Source: an uncultured Clostridia bacterium
GTDB taxonomy: Bacteria; Bacillota; Clostridia; Christensenellales; Borkfalkiaceae
Assembly (NCBI GenBank): GCA_947175325.1
Contig: CAMWME010000001.1
Location: 186,001 to 250,000, forward strand
Direction of reading: 5' to 3'
Length of the DNA: 64,000 nt
The notes under the pieces were generated by a model that searched no databases, had not been told where the DNA came from, and saw nothing but the letters and a program-made list of their open reading frames with translations. The translations under genes were made by a program, and so were the position numbers. The number at the start of each line of letters is the position of its first letter. The first letter of the stretch is position 1. Shown piece by piece: positions 41,267 through 49,209 of the stretch.

Positions 41267-44200
41267 TTAATCTATAACCGTTACGGTGTGGTCGACGTGG
41301 TTAACTTCAACCGTCATTACGGTACCGTCTTCAAGGGTGATTTCCATCGTCGTTACGTTACTGCTTACGGAATTAATAGAACCTCTTCCGTTCTTATCGC
41401 CCACTTTAACGGTTCCGTCAAAGTTGAACTCGTAATCAATTCCGTTACCCTCTGCCGTAAATATCGGTCCGCCTAATATATCGGATACTTCCGTAAGCTT
41501 TAAGCTACCATATCTCGTGTTGGGCTTGCGGTAAACGATTTCACCCAAAAATTCGTTGTCATACTCGTCGTAATTAAGTGTATAAGCTACGACAACGTTT
41601 TCGCCTTCTTCAAGCCACATATACAGAGTACCAAATCTGCGCGTGTACAAATAAGTTATGCTGTTGGTGGAATCCCAAGCAATACCTACCGAGTACTCAC
41701 TGTCTGCACATCCGTCAAATTTAAGGTCTGCTCCCGTTTGGGTGTTCTGCCACTGTCCGACGATCTCGTCACTGTGCGTAGCGTAATAAGTTTGGTCACC
41801 GCTTGCCAGATAAGGATACGACGATACGATAAGGTTGTTGTCGTCAATAAGCAACAAATAATTTATTAACTCGTAGCTATCAAACCCATCGCCTTGAACA
41901 ATGAAACGAATAACGATATAGTTGCGTTCGGGGAAGTATACGAAAGGAACGTTGTTCACACCGTTATAAGTACCCCTCGCTTCGTAAGTCAAGTCGAATT
42001 TGCCGATTCTGAAGTTATTCATAAGTCCGCTTATCGACCACTGACCGGTAAACGCAAAGTACAAATCAAGGTTCTTTTCCGTTACGGTTTCTTTTCCGTT
42101 AGAATCTTTCTCTTTAATGCTGATAAAGAACTTAGGTTCTTTAATAGTTATCGTTCCGACTTTGTCGTCAGCGCTAACCGAGCCCTTTGTAAACAAGTTA
42201 ATAACGATATCCAATTCGTCAATAGAACCGCTTACGATTTTATAGCCGTATTCTTCTACCGTGCCGTATTTATCGCTTTTTTCGGAATAAGTTATTGTAA
42301 GAACGCCACCGTTTGAAAGCTTGCCGCCGCCGTTGAATCTGTAAACGTTGTCTTCTGCGTCAACTAACGGCGTGCTTGCCATTTCGTCCTTGCGGAAGAA
42401 TTCTGCACTGTTGCCGCCGTTTTTAGCCGTAATCGTAACCGTGCCGTCGCCGTTGGTGGTAAGCAAGTAATCCGTTCCGTTATAACTGAAAGTGCCGTCA
42501 AGTCCGTCTTCAACCGAGCACTCGTATTCAACCTTCGTTCCGTTGATTACGATATAGCCGAGGGTTGCGTCCCCTTCCGCCTTATAAAGTCCAAGGCCGT
42601 TAAAGTCCATAACGGTGAAAGGCTTTTCATTGCCGACCTCGTCTTGGGTTATCCATTCGCCAAGATAATAATCGTAAAGAACGAAATTGAATTCTTGGAA
42701 TCCCGCGATACTTGCATCGTACAAGTTAGCCGTAATAGTATTAGTAGCAGCGTTGTAAGTGAAGTATCCGAACAACGAATAACTGCTTAAAAGCGTATAA
42801 GTGTAATTGTTGTTGGATGCAAATGCGTCGAAGAAACCGTCCTTAACGTAAGAAAGGTCTTCAAAATAAACGCCGTCGATTATTGCGGTTGCACTGCCGG
42901 CAAGCTCGTTGCCACAACCGTCAAGGACGAGATAAGCCTCGTCATCGCTTGAATACCAGTTGCCCAAATAGCTGTTTCCGATGCAGAAATACTTGTCGTT
43001 TTCGCCCGCCTTCTTTACAAGAAGAAGTCCGCTGTTATCTATACTTGCCGTTGCAATTACCGTATCTTCCGAAAGATTCGTCAACGTCGCAACGCCTTCG
43101 CTTATAGAGTATTTTCCGCTTTGCTTATCAGTCTTCCAGCTGTAAGACCAAGTCATATCGGCATTGAAAACGTACTTTTCGTTAATGGTTGCCGAACGCT
43201 CCCAAGTACCGACGAAGCCGTTTTTATCGGTTTGTTCTGTGCCCGCCTTCGTAAACGCAAGACGGTTGTCTTTCCCCTCGATAACCTCGTTGGTGAAATA
43301 AGTTCCGTCGTATACCAAAAGCTCGTTTCCGGAAAGCGCGCCGACAAACCTATACGGCTCGTAGCTCAGCCAAGGCATAGGTCTTTCGTTTTCGCCAATC
43401 ACGGAATTGCCGGAAAGCCTTGCAAACAACGCGTCGTTAAAAATAAGTTTATCGCCGTCGTATACGTACTTACCGCCGGAAAGTCTTACGTCTAAGTAAG
43501 TGAAGGTTGCGTCGGTATTAAGAGTCAACTTAACCGTTCTGCCCGTTGCTTGTTTGAATTCGTAAGTTCCCTCCACTTCGGAATAATCCGCAAAACCTAC
43601 GTAAATATCTATATTTCTCGTGGGAACGTAGCTGTAATGCACCCTCTTAGTACACTCTTCATCGAAGAAGAATCCGTACGAGGTGTGTCCGACAGCGTCG
43701 GCAACTATAGTCTCGTCAATAGAATTTACGAGGTGAGAGCTGAACGAAAAATAGCTTTGGTCCTTAACTTGAACGGGAACAACCTTCGTCTTTGCATTTT
43801 TAACGGTGTTGTTACCCAAATAGTTTAAAGTAATTTCGAAGTTTACTTCATCTGCTTGCGCCAAATTCGTCGAAGGATAAGCCCCTTCCTTGATTACCCA
43901 GTCCGCATTGTTCCAACCAAGTTTGTTTATGAATTCCACGCTGGTCGGCTCAGCCTCGCCGTCTGAATGCGTATCAACTACCGCATTATCAAACCAAGGT
44001 TCACAGCTTGCATACGAATTAAATACGGTAACTGCGTGTACGAAAGCAGTCTTGGGTGAAGCGTAAGCGTATATATCGCCCATTGCACAGTCAGTGTTTT
44101 TTCCTTCTGCGTTGAGAATACAAGTCGTAAAACTGTCAGAAATAGTCGTTTCTACACCAACGTACCCGGCTATGCCACCGGCATAAGCAAAATAATCTTC

Positions 44201-45370
44201 GTCTTCAATTGTAGTTCCGGTATTTTCAAAACTTACGGTAGCTTCAACAAAACCCGTTGAATAGCAGTTTGCAATTGACGAATAATCGCCGAGTCTACCT
44301 ACTACGCCGCCACAGTGCATCGCTCCGTTGATTTGACATTCCGAATAGCTGTTCATAATCATCGAAGTCGCTCTCTCGTGAGAGGACATTGTATAGCCTA
44401 CTACACCGCCCGCCATCACGAAGCCGTTGCTCGCAGAAATACGCACTTTCGTATGCACGTATTCCGTGGTGCTGTGATAGTGATATAACGTATTATCCGC
44501 TCGATTAATAGTTAAAGACTGCTGAACGCCTACTGCACCGCCCGCATAAGAAAAGTATCCGCTGCCGTAAACGTTTATTATACCTTCGGCACTGCACGCA
44601 ACCACGTTTGCGCCGCCGGTAACACCAGCTATACCGCCTACGAGGACGTTGCCCCTATCAGAAGACGTGGCGTTGATAGTAAAATTTTTCAAGTTGAGAT
44701 TTTGTATTATTACGGTCGTCGTAGAAGTACTGAGCTGAACGCAACCAAAAAATCCTACAAAAGTTTGACCGACCGTAGAAATCGTGTAGTTCGAAATCGT
44801 ATGTCCTTGACCGTCGAATATACCGGAAAAGAACGAGTATTGATCGCTATTTCCGATAACGTCAAGCTGAGCGCCGCCGCAATCAATATCGTTTAAAAGC
44901 CTATAGCTGCCCGTTACGTAACTGGGGTAGCCGGAATTGACCATATTTGCAACGGAACGTAAATCCTTCAAACTCGAAACCTTGTAAGGGTTTTCATTAG
45001 TGCCGTCGCCTTCAAGCAAGTCCTCTAAAACGGTTGCGTTAATCGTCGTGTCTTCTCCAACGAAATGCGAATACACGCCGTCAGTTGCCGACAATTCTTT
45101 GCCGTTAGCTCTAACTTCTACGGTGTCTGCAAGGAAACCGTCCTCGACGACTACCGAAAATTTCACGCTGCTATCTTTATCGACCTTCATTTGGTACTCT
45201 GCGACTTCCTTGCCGTCAATAACGTACCAAACGTGTTCGGACAGTTCAAAGTTAACCGTGCACTCGTTATTAACGGTAGTTCCGGGCTCAACTACGCAAC
45301 CGAAAGCAAACCCTATGCACGCACAAGATACAGCCGCAAGCAAAATCAATAAAAACTTTTTCAACTTCAT
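41267..45370 (-). CDS. Large GLUG-repeat surface lipoprotein, first gene of the operon
   Basis: 1,367 residues from the ATG at 45370 (ribosome-binding site GAGG); an upstream frame to 45448 would destroy the signal peptide. Lipobox GFAFGC (Cys25). Residues about 125-480 form a beta-helical region with GLUG motifs (VLVGGIAGVTGG, VMAGGVVGYTM, MHCGGVVGRLGD, FAYAGGIAGYVG), each following turns of the form NCYSTG or NSYSEC. The rest is a series of beta-rich modules with a recurring pattern (EGTYEFKQATGRTVKLTLN, YRFNGGGKLSNGGVLTITY, GTYNGVNNVPFVYF) that resembles lipocalin-like or ligand-binding repeats. No enzyme motif was found. It is probably an adhesin or substrate-binding protein acting with the downstream protease. 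Confidence 0.82.
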   Translation of the reverse strand: MKLKKFLLILLAAVSCACIGFAFGCVVEPGTTVNNECTVNFELSEHVWYVIDGKEVAEYQMKVDKDSSVKFSVVVEDGFLADTVEVRANGKELSATDGVYSHFVGEDTTINATVLEDLLEGDGTNENPYKVSSLKDLRSVANMVNSGYPSYVTGSYRLLNDIDCGGAQLDVIGNSDQYSFFSGIFDGQGHTISNYTISTVGQTFVGFFGCVQLSTSTTTVIIQNLNLKNFTINATSSDRGNVLVGGIAGVTGGANVVACSAEGIINVYGSGYFSYAGGAVGVQQSLTINRADNTLYHYHSTTEYVHTKVRISASNGFVMAGGVVGYTMSSHERATSMIMNSYSECQINGAMHCGGVVGRLGDYSSIANCYSTGFVEATVSFENTGTTIEDEDYFAYAGGIAGYVGVETTISDSFTTCILNAEGKNTDCAMGDIYAYASPKTAFVHAVTVFNSYASCEPWFDNAVVDTHSDGEAEPTSVEFINKLGWNNADWVIKEGAYPSTNLAQADEVNFEITLNYLGNNTVKNAKTKVVPVQVKDQSYFSFSSHLVNSIDETIVADAVGHTSYGFFFDEECTKRVHYSYVPTRNIDIYVGFADYSEVEGTYEFKQATGRTVKLTLNTDATFTYLDVRLSGGKYVYDGDKLIFNDALFARLSGNSVIGENERPMPWLSYEPYRFVGALSGNELLVYDGTYFTNEVIEGKDNRLAFTKAGTEQTDKNGFVGTWERSATINEKYVFNADMTWSYSWKTDKQSGKYSISEGVATLTNLSEDTVIATASIDNSGLLLVKKAGENDKYFCIGNSYLGNWYSSDDEAYLVLDGCGNELAGSATAIIDGVYFEDLSYVKDGFFDAFASNNNYTYTLLSSYSLFGYFTYNAATNTITANLYDASIAGFQEFNFVLYDYYLGEWITQDEVGNEKPFTVMDFNGLGLYKAEGDATLGYIVINGTKVEYECSVEDGLDGTFSYNGTDYLLTTNGDGTVTITAKNGGNSAEFFRKDEMASTPLVDAEDNVYRFNGGGKLSNGGVLTITYSEKSDKYGTVEEYGYKIVSGSIDELDIVINLFTKGSVSADDKVGTITIKEPKFFISIKEKDSNGKETVTEKNLDLYFAFTGQWSISGLMNNFRIGKFDLTYEARGTYNGVNNVPFVYFPERNYIVIRFIVQGDGFDSYELINYLLLIDDNNLIVSSYPYLASGDQTYYATHSDEIVGQWQNTQTGADLKFDGCADSEYSVGIAWDSTNSITYLYTRRFGTLYMWLEEGENVVVAYTLNYDEYDNEFLGEIVYRKPNTRYGSLKLTEVSDILGGPIFTAEGNGIDYEFNFDGTVKVGDKNGRGSINSVSSNVTTMEITLEDGTVMTVEVNHVDHTVTVID

Positions 45371-45502
45371 ATAAAACCTCAAAAAAGCACGCAAAAGAAA
45401 AGTGAGCACCACTTTTCCCCATAAATTTATTGAAGCGAACTTACGCAAAAAATCTCACCACTTTTTAGGTTGTGCAAAAAGTCCGCAAAATGATACATCG
45501 CA
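45371..45502 (-). promoter_or_regulatory. Leader of the protease/Opp operon with repeated CACCACTTTT element
   Basis: The predicted 5' UTR is about 125 nt. CACCACTTTT occurs at 45407-45416 and again at 45456-45465 (plus-strand sense). In the RNA the first copy can form an AAAAGTG...CACTTTT hairpin followed by CTTTT, resembling a weak terminator. The second copy (AAAAGTGGTGAG) can pair with the same CTCACTTTT strand. Two mutually exclusive hairpins are possible, so attenuation is conceivable. Confidence 0.35.
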
Positions 45503-45532
45503 ATTATACAATATAATAAATCGAAAACGCAA
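45503..45532 (-). promoter_or_regulatory. Promoter of the protease/Opp operon
   Basis: Minus strand: -35 TTGCGT (45527-45532), 18-nt spacer, -10 TATAAT (45503-45508). It is the only good sigma-A-type promoter seen upstream of the 20-kb gene cluster. Confidence 0.55.
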
Positions 45533-45724
45533 CTGATTTTGTCGTATTTTTATAGATTTATTATGGTTTAATTTTTTAATATATAAGGCGCGCTTATACA
45601 CCGTATTAGAAATATATATAATAGATAAATTTAGCTTATATTTGATGCGGAATTTACCAGTTTTTTCAATTCTTATAAAATGTGAATTTATACATTTATG
45701 CAAAATTTATTGTCATTATTCAAG
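45533..45724. other. AT-rich intergenic region, nothing assigned
   Basis: About 190 nt of AT-rich sequence between the operon promoter and the terminator of the flavoprotein unit. TA-rich runs (for example 45613-45625) are present, but there is no credible ORF or stable hairpin. It may hold upstream activating sites. Confidence 0.4.
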
Positions 45725-45756
45725 AAAAACCGAGTCGGAAATCCGGCTCGGTTTTT
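45725..45756 (-). terminator. Terminator of ferritin-flavoprotein operon
   Basis: AAAAACCGAG (45725-45734) pairs with CTCGGTTTTT (45747-45756), with an inner TCGG-AAAT-CCGG extension. It lies about 90 nt beyond the stop codon at 45843. Confidence 0.82.
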
Positions 45757-45842
45757 CTTAGAGAGAATATGAAAAAAAGTTGAGTGTAATCGCCTTTAAC
45801 GCTTGTTATTATACAGCCCGTTTGTGTTAAAAATATGAAAAT

Positions 45843-47378
45843 TTAATGATTTTTCCATTTTTCGAAAATTATTTCCGCAATTTTCAATCCGTCCGCCGCA
45901 GAGCTGGTTATTCCGCCGGAATAGCCCGCCCCTTCTCCGCACGGGTATAACCCCTTTACGGAAACACTTTCTCCGTCCGCCCCGCGCAAAATTCTCACGG
46001 GTGAAGAAAAACGACTCTCCACTCCCGTTAAAATCGCGTCGGGGTCGGCAAAGCCTTTAAGCCGTCTGTCCATATCGGGGATGGCAGCTTTAAGCGCGTC
46101 CGTTGCAATTTTGGGCAACACCGAGTCAAGCGGCGCAAACGCCGTACCCGCCGCATAAGTGGGCTTTACCTCTCCGAACGACGAAGAGGCTCTGTCCTTC
46201 AAAAAATCTTTGTAAAGCTGTACGGGGGCTCTATAGTTTCCGCCGCCCGCAGAATACGCCCGCCGTTCTATTTCACGCTGAAATTCCATTCCGTCGAATA
46301 GTCCGTCGCCGAAGTCCTCTCTTTTCATCTGCACCATAAGCGCCGAGTTAGAGTTTATTCCGTCGCGGGCGTAAAGACTCATTCCGTTGGTAACCACCTC
46401 GCCCTCTTCGCTTGCCGCGGGAATTACTACCCCGCCCGGGCACATACAAAAAGTGAATACCGTCCGTTCGTGTGCATGGGAAACGAGCTTATAGTCGGCA
46501 GTCGGCAAAAGTTTGAAATTCTTTCCGTATTGTGCAAAACCGATTTTCTCCGCAAGGTGTTCTATGCGAACCCCGACGGCAAAGTCCCGCGCTTCCATTG
46601 CAACGCCGCTTTCGGCAAGCATCTTAAAAGTATCCCTTGCCGAGTGCCCCAACGCTATAACCGCGCAGTCAACCGTCGCTTGCTCCTCTTTACCCGTGTG
46701 CAGATTTTTGTGAAAAACGGTACAAATTTTGCCGTTTTTCCGCTCAAACCCAGTAAAAATTTGATTAAAAAGATATATTCCGCCGTGTTCTTCAACGTAC
46801 TTTCTGATATTTTTAAGCACTAAAAACAGCTTATCACTGCCGATATGCGGCTTGTTTTGGTACGTAATTTCTTCGGGCGCGCCGAATTTTTTAAATATTT
46901 CAAGAACCTTTTTATTTAATCCGTCGTGCGTTTGCGTATTAAGCTTTCCGTCCGAAAAAGTTCCCGCGCCGCCTTCACCGAACTGCACGTTCGAATTCGT
47001 ATTTAAAACCTTATTTTCAAAAAAGTTTTCAATGGTTTTGCGCCTTTCTTCGACGCACTCCCCGCGCTCGATAATAATCGGTTGAACCCCGTGTTCAATC
47101 AACTGCAAGGCACAAAAAAGCCCCGCGGGACCAGACCCGATAACGGCAACTTTCGGGGGATTAGCAAGCCTTTCCGCCTCGCGTTCTTCCTCTTGTTTTT
47201 CGTCTGAAAAAGCTATTGAATAGACCCAAAAAATATTGTCCTTATCCCGCGCATCAAGCGATTTTTTGAGGATTTTGAAGTATTTTACCCCGTTTTTGAG
47301 TCTTTTTTGTGCAATTTTAAACAGCTTGTCCTCGCTTTCGGAAATATGAAGTTTTATATTATCAAGCCTTGTAATCAT
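45843..47378 (-). CDS. FAD-dependent dehydrogenase, COG2509-type
   Basis: 511 residues. An N-terminal alpha/beta domain of about 85 residues (LKISESEDKLFKIAQ-like start, YFKILKKSLDARDKDNIFWV) precedes a Rossmann dinucleotide-binding motif PKVAVIGSGPAGLFCALQLI (about 97-116). ALGHSARDTFKML and a C-terminal FAD-contact motif GLYPCGEGAGYSGGITSSAADGL-type segment follow. These features are typical of the widespread uncharacterised flavoproteins annotated as NAD(P)/FAD-dependent oxidoreductases. The substrate is unknown. It follows the BaiN-like flavoprotein after 1 nt, so the two are co-translated. Confidence 0.88.
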   Translation of the reverse strand: MITRLDNIKLHISESEDKLFKIAQKRLKNGVKYFKILKKSLDARDKDNIFWVYSIAFSDEKQEEEREAERLANPPKVAVIGSGPAGLFCALQLIEHGVQPIIIERGECVEERRKTIENFFENKVLNTNSNVQFGEGGAGTFSDGKLNTQTHDGLNKKVLEIFKKFGAPEEITYQNKPHIGSDKLFLVLKNIRKYVEEHGGIYLFNQIFTGFERKNGKICTVFHKNLHTGKEEQATVDCAVIALGHSARDTFKMLAESGVAMEARDFAVGVRIEHLAEKIGFAQYGKNFKLLPTADYKLVSHAHERTVFTFCMCPGGVVIPAASEEGEVVTNGMSLYARDGINSNSALMVQMKREDFGDGLFDGMEFQREIERRAYSAGGGNYRAPVQLYKDFLKDRASSSFGEVKPTYAAGTAFAPLDSVLPKIATDALKAAIPDMDRRLKGFADPDAILTGVESRFSSPVRILRGADGESVSVKGLYPCGEGAGYSGGITSSAADGLKIAEIIFEKWKNH

Positions 47379-47379
47379 A

Positions 47380-48552
47380 TTAAATTCTCTTTAAAACAGC
47401 ATTCGCAACGTGCTGTCCGCTCGTAAACGCCCATTGAAGATTGTACCCGCCGCAGTCGCCGTCCACGTCAAGCACTTCCCCCGCAAAAAACAAATTTTTC
47501 ACGAGCTTACTTTCAAGCTCGTCCGTCACCTCGTTCATATTTATCCCGCCCTTGGTAACTTGCGCGTAATCGAAACCGAGCGTACCCAAAACGGGCAGAA
47601 TAAAGTTTTTAAGCGTTTGAGTAATTATTGACGGACTATCCGTTCCGGCTCTTTTTATGACCGCTCTGCCTACTTGATTATGCAAAGTACCCGAAAGAAG
47701 CTCGCTTCTTTCATAACCCGCCTTTTTGTGCAATGCAATACTTTTCTCTATCTCATCAAATGAAAAGTCGGGAAGAAATTCAATTGAAAGCGTAACACCT
47801 TGCTTGTCCGCCACACACGAGGAAATCGAAAAAACCGCATTACCCGAAACGCCGTAATCGGTAAATATAACGTCCCCGCGCACCGCGTTTAACAATTTCT
47901 CGCCGTAAAAAGCCGAAATTTTGCAGTCAACGCGTATGCCCTTTAAGGTTTTAATATGCGAAGTTTCAGTTTTTAACTGAACGAGCGAGGGATAAAGCGG
48001 CGTTAAAGTGTGCCCTAAAGAAGTTGCAAGGGCGTATGAGGAACCGTCGGTTTTAAACTGCTTTTGCGCTTTGCCGCCTACGCACAGAACGATTATTTTT
48101 GTTTTGATAACTTGACCGCCGCTTCGGCAGACCTCAAACCCGTCCTTTGAATTTTTGATTTTTTCAACCCGCTCGCCCGTGAAAATATCTATCGAAGAAT
48201 CTTTCAACGAATTCATTAGGTCGTCAACGAGTGCGGAAGCTTGTCTGCCCGCGGGGTACACCCTTCCCTTCTCGTCGGCGGAAAAAAGACAGCTGAAAAT
48301 CTTTGCCCCTTCATACGGGTCACCGCAAGCGATTTTTTCAACCAAAGCGGTATTACCGCCGTGAAAATGCTCCGCCGTCATTTCAAGGTTTGAAATATTG
48401 CCTTGACCGTTGCCCGTTGCGGCAAGCTTTTTACCTAAGCGGTCGCCGGCGTCTAAAAGACATATTTTTAAATTTTTACCACTCTTATTCAGTTGTGCGG
48501 CACAAGCAAGCCCAGAGGCGCCTCCGCCTATTATCGTTACGTCGTAGTTCAT
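47380..48552 (-). CDS. BaiN/HI0933-family flavoprotein
   Basis: 390 residues. The N-terminal FAD motif YDVTIIGGGASGLACAAQL and family signature RLGKKLAATGNGQGNISN identify the HI0933/YhiN group, which includes BaiN-type flavin reductases. A middle insertion domain (about 190-330) and the C-terminal FAEVLDVDGDCGGYNLQWA-like motif (here FAGEVLDVDGDCGGYNLQWA) are present. The substrate is unknown. It lies 34 nt downstream of the ferritin-like gene. Confidence 0.9.
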   Translation of the reverse strand: MNYDVTIIGGGASGLACAAQLNKSGKNLKICLLDAGDRLGKKLAATGNGQGNISNLEMTAEHFHGGNTALVEKIACGDPYEGAKIFSCLFSADEKGRVYPAGRQASALVDDLMNSLKDSSIDIFTGERVEKIKNSKDGFEVCRSGGQVIKTKIIVLCVGGKAQKQFKTDGSSYALATSLGHTLTPLYPSLVQLKTETSHIKTLKGIRVDCKISAFYGEKLLNAVRGDVIFTDYGVSGNAVFSISSCVADKQGVTLSIEFLPDFSFDEIEKSIALHKKAGYERSELLSGTLHNQVGRAVIKRAGTDSPSIITQTLKNFILPVLGTLGFDYAQVTKGGINMNEVTDELESKLVKNLFFAGEVLDVDGDCGGYNLQWAFTSGQHVANAVLKRI

Positions 48553-48586
48553 TATACGAAGATTTTACCAAAAGCCGCGAAGAGTG

Positions 48587-49096
48587 TCAACATTTAAATT
48601 CCGAAAGTATACTTTCAAGTTTTTCAAGGTGAAGAACTTCGTCAGCCAAAATTCTCGCAATAATAGCTTTGACGGGTTCGTTTTTTAACGAGCGCAACAT
48701 TTTTTTGTAAGCGGCAATCGCACGACGCTCGCCGAGAATATCGTCCTCAAGCATATTTTTAAGCGAACACGAATAAGAAACGTACTTGGTCGAATAAAAG
48801 TTGAACGGACAAGCCGGATACTGCGAATAAACGGGTGCTGCACCGAGAGCAAGAACGGTTTCACCCAAAAGGTCAAGATGGCGCATCTCCGCAATAGCTA
48901 TCCCTTTAAGAACGTCGGCAATTTCACCGTATCCCTTTTTGTTGAAAAAGAAAGAATGGTAAACGTATTGAAGAATTGCGTTCAGCTCCCCGTCGGAAGT
49001 TGCGTAAGCGGGGGAAATTATTCTTAGGGTGTAAGCGTCGGGGCAAACGTTTTCCGTTGTGGGATACTGTTCTTCAACTCTTATAGGTTTAGGCAT
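48587..49096 (-). CDS. Ferritin-like (manganese-catalase/CotJC-like) di-metal protein
   Basis: 169 residues, mostly helical. The two-by-two metal-ligand pattern of a ferritin-like bundle is visible: Glu in SDGELNAILQYVYHS, E-x-x-H in AIAEMRHLDLL, Glu in LGERRAIAAYKKM and E-x-x-H in LADEVLHLEKL. Length and layout resemble short manganese-catalase or CotJC-type proteins of spore-formers, but a rubrerythrin-like or other oxidase role cannot be excluded. It probably handles peroxide or metal. Co-transcription with two flavoproteins suggests a redox unit. No clear ribosome-binding site was seen. Confidence 0.82.
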   Translation of the reverse strand: MPKPIRVEEQYPTTENVCPDAYTLRIISPAYATSDGELNAILQYVYHSFFFNKKGYGEIADVLKGIAIAEMRHLDLLGETVLALGAAPVYSQYPACPFNFYSTKYVSYSCSLKNMLEDDILGERRAIAAYKKMLRSLKNEPVKAIIARILADEVLHLEKLESILSEFKC

Positions 49097-49112
49097 AATA
49101 CAAACTATGAAA

Positions 49113-49155
49113 AATCGCCCGAATTTGGTGCTGAAATAACCAAATTGGGGCGATT
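49113..49155 (-). terminator. Terminator of uvrBA operon
   Basis: AATCGCCC-G-AATTTGG (49113-49128) pairs with CCAAATT-G-GGGCGATT (49140-49155). On the minus strand it is followed by TTTTT. It lies 54 nt after the uvrA stop and 16 nt before the ferritin-like start. Confidence 0.72.
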
Positions 49156-49209
49156 ATGTGTAACATAGTACTTTGCAAAACTCGAAAATTGTATAAAAAG
49201 TACTGTTTT

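Noticed and set aside
45371-45448. Upstream in-frame extension of the GLUG lipoprotein
   Set aside because: It would place 26 residues before a classical lipoprotein signal, and the ATG at 45370 has its own ribosome-binding site.
49167-49204. AGTACTTT...AAAGTACT dyad after uvrA
   Set aside because: An AT-rich 8-bp arm with a 22-nt loop; too weak to call a terminator or operator next to the stronger hairpin at 49113-49155.
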